In this document: positions 22,368-28,976 of the stretch, piece by piece | How positions within the stretch are numbered: position 1 is the first letter of the stretch | Layout: every line of letters begins with the position of its first letter | Assembly: GCA_046330225.1 (NCBI GenBank) | Contig: JAXLTD010000014.1 | Coordinates: 1-36,461, forward strand | Source of the DNA: CANJIV01 sp046330225 | GTDB taxonomy: Bacteria; Actinomycetota; Thermoleophilia; Solirubrobacterales; Solirubrobacteraceae | Reading direction: 5' to 3' | Length of the DNA: 36,461 bases | The notes under the pieces: generated by a model | What the model saw: only the letters and a program-made list of their open reading frames with translations | Told to the model about the DNA's origin: nothing | Databases searched by the model: none | Program-made: the position numbers and the translations under genes

Positions 22368-23513
22368 ATGTTCACCCGCGCCGACCTCCTCGACCTCGCC
22401 GCCGCCCGCCCCGGGCGCGTCCTGAGCCTCTACGCCCGCACCGACCCGCGCGATCCGGCCAATACCGGCCACGCGCCGGCGTGGCAGACCGAGATCCGCA
22501 ACGGCTGCGCGACGCCGTCCACGCAGCGGAGGCCGCCGACGACCGCGACGACGCGCTGGCCCTGCGCGGCCTCGCCGCCCAGGCCGAGGGCGAGCTCGGC
22601 TCCGTCGGGCCGGCCGAACGCGGCCGGAGCTTCGCGTGGTTCCTCACGACCGACGGCACGCTCGATCGGCGGTTCACCTTCCAGCTCCCGGTTCGGCGCA
22701 GCGCCGTCGTGTGGGACGACAGCCCGCTCGTGGCGCCCCTCGCCGACCTCGGCGACCGCGGCTGGGCCACCGGGCTCATCCTTGTCTCGCTCGACGCCGT
22801 GCGGCTCCTGCACTGGGAGGTCGGCGAGGTGTCGGAGTCCGAGCACTCCGAGTTCACGCTCGACACCGGTGACTGGCGCCGCTACCAGCGCGGCGCGGGC
22901 CGCGGCGGCGGGCGCGGCGCCCACGCCGCCGACCAGCGCGAGGCGTTCGACGCCCGCGTCGAGGCGCACCGCGAGAAGCTCGCCGCGGCGGCGGGCGCAC
23001 TCGGCACCCGCCTGGCCGCGGAGGGCATCGACCACGTCGTCGTGGCCGGCGCCGCCCAGGTCGGGTCCCGCTTTGTGGCGACGCTGCCCAACGAGATCGC
23101 CGGCCGCGTGCTGGCCACCGTGGAGACCGACCTCGCCGACGCCGCGCCCGCGCAGGTCGCCGAGCGGCTCGAGCCCGAGATCGAGTCCGCCCGCGCGGCG
23201 GAGATCGCCGAGGTCGCCGAGCGCGCCGCCTCCGCCACGGCACCGGAGGCCACGGGGCGGTGGGACCCACGGACACGATGCTCGCCCTGGCTGAGCGCCG
23301 CGTGGCGCACCTGATCATCGACCCCGCCGCCGCCCCGCCTGCGGGGGACCGGCTGGACGAGCGCATCACCGCGGCGCTGGACGGCCTCCCCTCGCGCTCT
23401 GGGGCGAGCGCGCGATCGAGCTCGCGCTCGAGCAGGACGCCCGCGTCTCGGTCGTCGATCCCGAGCGGGGAACGCCGCCCCCGGGCGGGATGGCGGCGCT
23501 GCTGCGGTTCTAG
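22368..23513 (+). pseudogene. eRF1-like (baeRF/Vms1-type) protein gene with three apparent frameshifts
   Basis: Four consecutive frame segments make one protein: MFTRADLLDLAAARPGRVLS ... E-I-R-N-G (22368 to ~22504), L-R-D-A-V ... G-R-W (to ~23262), D-P-T-D-T-M-L-A-L-A-E-R-R-V ... L-D-G-L-P (to ~23388), and L-A-L-W-G-E-R-A-I ... M-A-A-L-L-R-F (to TAG 23511-23513). Each junction is repaired by restoring one C. The joined ~380-residue product resembles bacterial archaeo-eukaryotic release-factor-like (baeRF) proteins: S-L-Y near the N-terminus, a middle domain G-R-S-F-A-W-F-L-T-T-D, and a C-terminal region with D-P-T-D-T-M-L-A-L. Family assignment is from memory and moderate. It may be a real pseudogene, but the uniform defect suggests uncorrected sequence. 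Confidence 0.65.
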
Positions 23514-23621
23514 GCGCCGCGGCGATGGTGCCGGCGTGGGCTGCCGACTGGGTCGCCTCGACGGGCACCGCCCTTGCCGCGGCTGAGGTCCGGTACCCAA
23601 TCGACGGAGAGGCGGCGACTA

Positions 23622-23692
23622 CTGCGGGGCAGGGACTCGAACCCCGATAACCTGCTCCAGAGGCAGGCGTCTTGCCATTAGACGACCCCGCA
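23622..23692 (-). tRNA. tRNA-Gln (anticodon CTG)
   Basis: On the minus strand the acceptor TGCGGGG (5' end at 23692) pairs with CCCCGCA, including the U1-A72 pair typical of tRNA-Gln; the discriminator is G. The anticodon arm is CCTGC-CTCTGGA-GCAGG, with anticodon CTG. The T-arm is CGGGG-TTCGAGT-CCCTG. The gene is 71 bases long and CCA is not encoded. A -10-like TACGCT lies 10 bases upstream of the 5' end (23708-23703). Confidence 0.93.
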
Positions 23693-23702
23693 AAGGGCCC
23701 TC

Positions 23703-23708
23703 AGCGTA
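23703..23708 (-). promoter_or_regulatory. -10 box of the tRNA-Gln gene
   Basis: TACGCT on the minus strand, with the tRNA 5' end 10 bases further on; no convincing -35. Confidence 0.35.
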
Positions 23709-23751
23709 TCGGACGCGGCGTCCTTCTTCCGTCCGCACCGGAGGCGAACAT

Positions 23752-24348
23752 GTGTTCGTGCATCCTCCGTCCCCATGGCCCTCGGTCCCCCCTCGTTTCA
23801 CGCGCGCTGAGGTGCTCGGGCTTCTGGCCGCTGGCCTCTCCCGGGCCGAGGTCGCCCGGCGGCTCGGGCTCTCGAAATCCACGGTCTCCTACCACGCCCG
23901 CCGTGCGCACCTCCCGGTCGACAGCCGCTGCGCCCGGCGGTACGACTGGGCCGAGATCCAGCGCTTCCACGATGCGGGCCACACCTTCCTCGAATGCCGG
24001 GAGCGGTTCGGCTTCTCCACTCCGGCGTGGCACGATGCGCGGCGCCGAGGCGTTCTGCAGCCGCGCCCGGCTGCGATGCCGATCGACGCGCTCCTCGCGG
24101 CGCCGAGGAACCGCAGCCACCTCAAGAAGCGGCTGCTCGCCGCCGGCCTGAAGGCGGCGGCATGCGAGGCCTGTGGGCTCACCGAGTGGCGCGGCGCCCG
24201 AATCGGCCTCGCCCTTCACCACGTCAACGGCGATGGCACGGACAACCGGCTCGAGAACCTCCAGCTCCTGTGCCCCAACTGCCACAGCCAGACCGAGAAC
24301 TTCGCCGGCCGCAACCGACGGGCCGGCCGCAACGCGCGTGCCGCCTGA
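23752..24348 (+). CDS. HNH endonuclease with N-terminal helix-turn-helix
   Basis: This encodes 198 residues. An N-terminal helix-turn-helix (L-L-A-A-G-L-S-R-A-E-V-A-R-R-L-G-L-S-K-S-T-V-S-Y-H, about 24-48) is followed by a second repeat-like unit (about 65-100). The HNH nuclease domain has C138-x2-C141, H156-H157-V-N-G-D, N165-R-L-E-N-L-Q-L-L-C174-P-N-C177-H178: the His-Asn-His core on a zinc knuckle with all expected residues. GTG 23752 is chosen because GGAGG (23740-23744) lies 7 bases upstream. It stands alone, divergent from tRNA-Gln. Such proteins cleave DNA; whether this one is a homing-type, restriction or housekeeping nuclease cannot be said. Confidence 0.88.
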   Translation: MFVHPPSPWPSVPPRFTRAEVLGLLAAGLSRAEVARRLGLSKSTVSYHARRAHLPVDSRCARRYDWAEIQRFHDAGHTFLECRERFGFSTPAWHDARRRGVLQPRPAAMPIDALLAAPRNRSHLKKRLLAAGLKAAACEACGLTEWRGARIGLALHHVNGDGTDNRLENLQLLCPNCHSQTENFAGRNRRAGRNARAA

Positions 24349-24365
24349 CTCCTCGCGCGCCGCGC

Positions 24366-24382
24366 CGCCGACGGCGTCGGCG
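24366..24382. terminator. Hairpin between convergent genes
   Basis: CGCCGAC (24366-24372) pairs with GTCGGCG (24376-24382) around GGC, in the 36-base gap between the HNH stop and the reductase stop. No U-tract. Confidence 0.45.
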
Positions 24383-24384
24383 CC

Positions 24385-25623
24385 TCAGCCCACCGAGGCC
24401 AGGTCGGTCCCGAGGTCGCCCAGCGCGGATCCGTCGCCGGCGTCCGCGCCGCTGACGATGAGCCGCCTGGCGTGCTCGAGGTCCTCGGACCGGCCGATCG
24501 ACAGGCACGCGGCCACCCGGCCCTCCTGCAAGTACCAGACGCTGAACTCGCCGCCGCCGAGGGTGCCGCGGACGACCTCCTGGTCCCACTCGGACGCCGG
24601 ACCCACGTATTCGAGCGACGCCCAGTCGGCGAGGTCGCTGAAGAAGTAGGGCACGACGTCGTAGGCCCGGTCGGCTCCCAGCATGTTCAGCGCGGCCGCG
24701 CGGCCCTGGTTGAAGGCGACGTCCCAGTGCTCGACCCGCAGCGGGCCGCCGTGCACGACGCTGTCGTACTCGCACACGTCGCCGGCGGCGTAGATCCCGG
24801 GCGCCGAGGTCTCCAGCCGCGACGAGCAGGCGATGCCGCCCCGGGCCCCGAGCTCCAGCTTGGCCGCGCGCGCGAGCATGACGTCGGGGACGGCGCCGGC
24901 GCCCACGACCACCGCGTCGGCCGGCAGCTCGCGGCCGGACTCCGTGACGACCGCGGTGACCCGCTCGCCGTCACCGTCGAACCGGCCGAGCGCGTCGCCG
25001 CCGATCACCTCGATGCCGTGATCCTCGAGCACGCTCTGCAGGTAGCCGCCGGCCGTCGCGCCGAACGTGCGCTCGAACGTGACGTCCTCCTGCATGAGGA
25101 TCGTGCAGCGCTTGCCGAGCGTCGTGAGCGAGGCGGCCACTTCCGTGCCGATGTAGGAGCCGCCGATGAGCACGATCCGCTCACGGTCGGCGACGTCGGC
25201 GCGGACGGTGTCGGCGTTGCCGAGCGCCCGCAGGTAGTGGATCCCGTCGAGCTGGGCGCCCTCGGCCCGCAGCAGCCGCACATTGGCGCCGGTGGCGATG
25301 AGCGCCGTGGTGAACGACACCTGCTCCTGGGTCGAGAGGACGGCCACGCGGTCCTCGGTGTCGAGCTTGAGCGCCGAGGTGCGGGTCAGCAGCTCGATCG
25401 ACTGCTCGGCCCACCACTCGTCGGGGCGAAAATACGTGTCGGCGCGTGCCTCGGCGCCCTGGAGGTACCCCTTCGACACCGGGGGGCGGTTGTAGGGCGG
25501 CTCGGGCTCGCGCCCCACGAGCAGGATCGAGCCCTCGGCCCCCTCCTCGCGCAGAGTCCGCGCGCAGTTCGCCGACGCGAGGCCGCCGCCGATCAGGAGG
25601 TGGTCGACGTGGCGGTCAGCCAC
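24385..25623 (-). CDS. FAD-dependent NAD(P)H:ferredoxin/rubredoxin-type reductase
   Basis: This encodes 412 residues. The FAD-binding fold begins at residue 7 (D-H-L-L-I-G-G-G-L-A-S-A). The NAD(P)-binding fold is I-V-L-I-G-G-S-Y-I-G-T-E-V-A-A-S-L, and a second FAD contact is G-I-Y-A-A-G-D-V-C-E-Y. The C-terminal ~90 residues (Y-F-F-S-D-L-A-D-W-A-S-L-E-Y-V-G) match the reductase C-terminal domain of BphA4/putidaredoxin-reductase and AIF-like enzymes. There is no redox-active Cys pair, so it is not a disulfide reductase. GTG 25623 is chosen because V-A-D-R-H-V-D leads straight into the fold; the frame beyond it overlaps the RCK gene. The overlap of 8 bases with that gene implies coupled translation. 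The electron acceptor is not encoded nearby. Confidence 0.87.
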   Translation of the reverse strand: MADRHVDHLLIGGGLASANCARTLREEGAEGSILLVGREPEPPYNRPPVSKGYLQGAEARADTYFRPDEWWAEQSIELLTRTSALKLDTEDRVAVLSTQEQVSFTTALIATGANVRLLRAEGAQLDGIHYLRALGNADTVRADVADRERIVLIGGSYIGTEVAASLTTLGKRCTILMQEDVTFERTFGATAGGYLQSVLEDHGIEVIGGDALGRFDGDGERVTAVVTESGRELPADAVVVGAGAVPDVMLARAAKLELGARGGIACSSRLETSAPGIYAAGDVCEYDSVVHGGPLRVEHWDVAFNQGRAAALNMLGADRAYDVVPYFFSDLADWASLEYVGPASEWDQEVVRGTLGGGEFSVWYLQEGRVAACLSIGRSEDLEHARRLIVSGADAGDGSALGDLGTDLASVG

Positions 25624-26290
25624 CGGGGGATCCGTTGCCCGCGAACTGGTCCTTGATGGCCTCCTCGAGGCCCGGGTCCAGCACGACGAGCACCTCATCG
25701 CCGGCCTCGATCACGGTGTCGGCCTTGGGCACGAAGCCACCGGCCTCCCGCAGGATCGAGATGATGAGGCTGCCGTCGGGCAGCGGCACGTCGGCGACCC
25801 GCGTGCCCGCAGCGGGCGCGTGGGCGGCGACCTCCACCTCGATGATCTCCAGGTGGTCCTCGGACAGGTCGAGGAGGTGGACGAGGCCGTACTCGGGAAC
25901 CTCGTGCTCGATCAGCCGCAGGATCAGGTCGGTGGCAGAGACCGCCGGCTGGATCCCGAGCAGCTTGAACCACTCGAGGTTGCGCGGGTTGTTCACCCGG
26001 GCCACGATGCGCTCGCACAGGTACTTGTCGCGGGCCATCTGGCAGATGAGGATGTTGTCCTCGTCGTCGCCGGTGACCGCGATCACGATGTCGGCGCGCT
26101 GGATGCCCGCCCGCTCGAGCACCCACAGCTCGGTGGCGTCGCCGTACTGGATCGCGTGCTCGAGCTCCTGCTCGACGGTCAGGAACCGGCGGCGGTCGCT
26201 CTCGATCACGGTCGTCTCGTGGCCCTTGCTCTGCAGCTCCCGGGCCAGGTTCCAGCCGACCTTCCCGGCTCCGGCGATGATCACGTACAT
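25616..26290 (-). CDS. TrkA-type RCK protein (RCK_N + RCK_C)
   Basis: This encodes 224 residues. The N-terminal RCK/TrkA_N domain has the dinucleotide-binding motif I-I-A-G-A-G-K-V-G-W-N-L-A (4-16), an acidic E at the end of beta-2 (V-I-E-S-D), and the usual G-D-A-T and T-G-D-D-E-D-N-I motifs. The C-terminal RCK_C domain (about 140-220, L-E-I-I-E-V-E-V ... A-G-D-E-V-L-V-V-L-D-P) can bind a small ligand. Such proteins gate K+ channels and transporters in response to NAD(H), ATP/ADP or c-di-AMP. GAGGAG precedes the ATG. It lies 13 bases after the single-domain RCK gene and overlaps the reductase. No TrkH/KtrB channel is present in the window, so the partner may be the neighbouring APC permeases. 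Confidence 0.9.
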   Translation of the reverse strand: MYVIIAGAGKVGWNLARELQSKGHETTVIESDRRRFLTVEQELEHAIQYGDATELWVLERAGIQRADIVIAVTGDDEDNILICQMARDKYLCERIVARVNNPRNLEWFKLLGIQPAVSATDLILRLIEHEVPEYGLVHLLDLSEDHLEIIEVEVAAHAPAAGTRVADVPLPDGSLIISILREAGGFVPKADTVIEAGDEVLVVLDPGLEEAIKDQFAGNGSPGG

Positions 26291-26303
26291 GTCGGCTCCT
26301 CGG

Positions 26304-26723
26304 TCATGCCGCCAGGGCCGCGTGGAACATCTCGATCGCCGCCTGGGTCGGGCAGATCGTATGGAGGCCCTGGCGCTCGTACCACTCGGCCCGGGCCGGG
26401 TCCAGCACGCGGACGATCACCTTCGGGACATCGAAGCGCTTCTGGGCGATCTGGGCGACGACGAGGTTGGTGTTGTCCCCGTCGGTGGCTGCGACGAACA
26501 CGTCGGCCCGGTCGATGCCGGCCTCGAGCAGCGCGTCAACCTCGAGGGCGGTGCCGAGCGTGAACGCCCCGCCGGCCTCCTCCCACGAGGAGTCCATGCC
26601 GGCGTCGAGCCGCTCGTGGGACAAGGGGTCTTCATCGAGGACTGACACCTCGTGGCCAGCCTGGAGCATGGTGCGGGCGATGGTCGACCCGACCCGCCCG
26701 GAACCGAGGATGAGCACGAACAT
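26304..26723 (-). CDS. Single-domain TrkA_N (RCK_N) protein
   Basis: This encodes 139 residues covering only the nucleotide-binding RCK_N domain: V-L-I-L-G-S-G-R-V-G-S-T-I-A (3-16), V-L-D-E-D, G-T-A-L-E-V-D-A-L, A-A-T-D-G-D-N-T-N-L. It lacks the RCK_C ligand domain that the next gene has, suggesting that the two proteins form a hetero-assembly like the paired RCK subunits of some Trk systems. No ribosome site is seen. TAGAGT lies 7 bases before the ATG, so transcription could start at the ATG itself from inside the end of the preceding gene. Confidence 0.88.
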   Translation of the reverse strand: MFVLILGSGRVGSTIARTMLQAGHEVSVLDEDPLSHERLDAGMDSSWEEAGGAFTLGTALEVDALLEAGIDRADVFVAATDGDNTNLVVAQIAQKRFDVPKVIVRVLDPARAEWYERQGLHTICPTQAAIEMFHAALAA

Positions 26724-26730
26724 GGTGCGG

Positions 26731-26736
26731 ACTCTA
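26731..26736 (-). promoter_or_regulatory. -10 box for the RCK genes, overlapping a stop codon
   Basis: TAGAGT on the minus strand, exactly 7 bases before ATG 26723. Its first three bases are the TAG stop of the APC-USP gene (26736-26734). Confidence 0.45.
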
Positions 26737-28770
26737 GACCAATTCGTCTGCCCCGTTCGCGCCGTCCGCGGCCTCGGGCTCGGGGGCGGGCGGAGCGTCC
26801 CCCGACGCCGGCGGCGCGGTGAGGATCACGCGGCACGCGGCCTTCGTCACGACGTAGCGGGTGGCGTCGGAGATGAAGTTGTCCAGCGGCCCGCCGATCG
26901 AGCCGAGCACCGCCCCGCCCCGGATGCGCGACGGCTCCTCGGCGGCCAGCACGATCACCTCGACGCCCCGGCGCTTCGCCTCCGAGACGATCGCCTGGCC
27001 GGTGCTGCGAGCCCGCACGAGTGCGGTGGCAACCTCGACGCCGACGTACTCCTCCCCCACCGCCTTCGCACGCGCCAGCGCCTGGCGGGCGCGCTTGATC
27101 TGCTCGTCGGGCAGCGCGGCATCCAGCGGCAGCGACATCGGCACCTGCAGGACGTAGATCGCCTCGATCGTCGGCGGGCCGTCGAGGTCCTCATCGTCGG
27201 CGGCGGCGGCCAGCCGGCCGGCCGTCTGGACGATGTCGTCGTCCAGCGGCGTGCCGAGCAGCGGCACGAGGATCGAGCCGTACTCGGCCTCGGCGGGCTC
27301 CGTCCGGAGCGCCTGCTCGGGGATGGTCACGCGCTTGGTGAGGGACTTCCCCTCCGTCGTGCGGTACACGACGTAGATGAGCAGCCCGGCGGCCATCCAG
27401 CCGATGCCGACGAAGCGCGCGCCGCCGTGGAAGACGAGGATGCTCGCGAGGCCGAGGATGCTGCCGATCGCGCCGACGATCGCCGGGAGCGGCAGCTCGC
27501 CGGACCCGACCTTGACCGAGAACGGCATCTTGTACGGCCGGTCCCGGCCGGGCTCCCGGTAGCGCAGGACGGCCACGGAGACGTGCGCGATCGTGATCGC
27601 GAGCATCGCGCCGAAGGCGAAGATCCCGACGAGGAAGTCCAGGTCGCGGGTGAGGACGAGGCCGATCGCCAGCAGCGCGGCGATCCCGATCGCCACGAAG
27701 GGCGTCGCCCGGCGCGGCTCGAGGCGGCCCACGGCGCTCGGGATCTGCCGGTTGGTGGCGAGCGAGTAGCTCAGGCGCGACAGGCCGAGCATCGCCGAGT
27801 TCGCCGCGGTCACGAGCACGAGGAAGCCGACGATGCCGACGAGGTAGCGCAGCGGATCGGACCACCACGCGCCGGGCTCCAGTGCGCCGGCCACCGACAC
27901 GAGCGGCGACTTCACGGCCGGGGCGTCGCCGAGGGGCGTCGCCCCGTCCTTGACCGGGAAGGCCGACATCGCCACGACGGCGATCCCGAAGAAGACGACG
28001 AGCACGCTCACCGTCCGGGCGATGACGAGCCGCCGCAGCCCCGTGCGACCGACCCTGACCTCGCCGGCCAGGCCGGCGCCGGCCTCGAGCCCGATGAACG
28101 GCGCGGCCGCGACCGTCACGCCGAACAGCGCGTCCTCCCACGTTGGCGTGGTGCCGAGGTTGATCGTGTCGACGACCGCGTCGAGGTTGAACACGAGCGC
28201 GAGGCCGGCGATGACGATCAGCAGCTGGACCGTGACATCGACGACGGAGAGCAGCCCGATCCGCCCCAGCCGCGCGATCGTGATGCCCCGGATGTTCATG
28301 AACGCGACGACGAGGACGACGCCGACGGAGAGGACCGCCTCCGCCCAGCCGTCGTTGAGGTCCCCGCCGAACACGGCGAGGTAGTTCGTCGCGGTGAACG
28401 CCGCGATCGCGATGAGAATGATGTAGTCGAGCAGCAGCGCCCAGCCGGCGACGAAGCTCCACAGCTCGTTGAAGGCGTACCGGGCGAACACCGTGGACCC
28501 GGCGCGCTCCTGGTGCAGCGAGGCGCCCTCGACGTAGGTCATCTGGCAGAGCACGAAGAAGAGGCCCGCGGCCAGGAATACGAACGGCGTCAGCCCGAGC
28601 GCCTTGCCCGCGATCACCCCGAGGGAGAAGTAGACGGCGCTGGCGGCGGTCCCGTAGCCGATGGCGAACAGCGCGGGCGCGCCGAGCGTCCGGCGCACGA
28701 CCTCCTCGGCCCGGGTGGCGCGCGGCCCCCGCGGCGAGGGCGGCTTCGGCGCGGCGCCGGGCTCAGCCAT
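26734..28770 (-). CDS. APC-superfamily permease fused to a universal stress (USP) domain, copy 2
   Basis: This encodes 678 residues. About 12 membrane helices span residues ~28-445, with the APC TM1 motif F-A-I-G-Y-G-T-A-A-S-A-V-Y-F-S-L-G and the intracellular R-A-G-S-T-V-F-A-R-Y-A-F-N-E region. A cytoplasmic C-terminal half (about 470-640) looks like a USP-type alpha/beta domain (Y-G-S-I-L-V-P-L-L-G-T-P ... G-V-E-V-I-V-L-A-A ... S-D-A-T-R-Y-V-V-T-K-A-A-C-R-V-I-L-T-A-P). USP domains often bind ATP or cyclic nucleotides. The substrate may be an amino acid or a cation; the adjacent RCK genes favour K+ or another cation, by inference. Its start overlaps the small membrane protein gene by 8 bases. 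Confidence 0.85.
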   Translation of the reverse strand: MAEPGAAPKPPSPRGPRATRAEEVVRRTLGAPALFAIGYGTAASAVYFSLGVIAGKALGLTPFVFLAAGLFFVLCQMTYVEGASLHQERAGSTVFARYAFNELWSFVAGWALLLDYIILIAIAAFTATNYLAVFGGDLNDGWAEAVLSVGVVLVVAFMNIRGITIARLGRIGLLSVVDVTVQLLIVIAGLALVFNLDAVVDTINLGTTPTWEDALFGVTVAAAPFIGLEAGAGLAGEVRVGRTGLRRLVIARTVSVLVVFFGIAVVAMSAFPVKDGATPLGDAPAVKSPLVSVAGALEPGAWWSDPLRYLVGIVGFLVLVTAANSAMLGLSRLSYSLATNRQIPSAVGRLEPRRATPFVAIGIAALLAIGLVLTRDLDFLVGIFAFGAMLAITIAHVSVAVLRYREPGRDRPYKMPFSVKVGSGELPLPAIVGAIGSILGLASILVFHGGARFVGIGWMAAGLLIYVVYRTTEGKSLTKRVTIPEQALRTEPAEAEYGSILVPLLGTPLDDDIVQTAGRLAAAADDEDLDGPPTIEAIYVLQVPMSLPLDAALPDEQIKRARQALARAKAVGEEYVGVEVATALVRARSTGQAIVSEAKRRGVEVIVLAAEEPSRIRGGAVLGSIGGPLDNFISDATRYVVTKAACRVILTAPPASGDAPPAPEPEAADGANGADELV

Positions 28771-28957
28771 CGCTGCGCCTCAGCACATACAGGCGGCCGA
28801 GCCCCGCCGCGATGAACAGGACGCCGAAGATCACGCCGACCGAGATCGGCCCGCCGCCGCGCACGATCGTCGAGATGAGCAGCACGGCGCCGATGACGAC
28901 CATCGCGGTCGACAGCACGGCGGTCGAGCCGCGGTGAACTTGCTTGGGGCTGGGCAT
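28763..28957 (-). CDS. Small two-helix membrane protein (64 aa)
   Basis: Two hydrophobic segments (T-A-V-L-S-T-A-M-V-V-I-G-A-V-L-L-I-S-T-I-V and I-S-V-G-V-I-F-G-V-L-F-I-A-A-G-L) separated by R-G-G-G-P. A purine-rich GAGGGAAAGGG precedes the ATG. It is placed between two homologous permease-USP genes (19 bases after one, overlapping the other by 8), which suggests an accessory subunit of the transporters. Family not recognised. Confidence 0.7.
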   Translation of the reverse strand: MPSPKQVHRGSTAVLSTAMVVIGAVLLISTIVRGGGPISVGVIFGVLFIAAGLGRLYVLRRSDG

Positions 28958-28976
28958 CGTGCGCGCGCCCTTTCCC

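Noticed and set aside
23524..23650. Short plus-strand frame from ATG 23524
   Set aside because: It runs into the tRNA-Gln gene and has no ribosome site or recognisable sequence.
24385..25623. Disulfide reductase (thioredoxin or mercuric reductase type)
   Set aside because: No C-x4-C or C-x2-C redox pair next to the FAD fold; the C-terminal domain fits ferredoxin-reductase/AIF-type enzymes.
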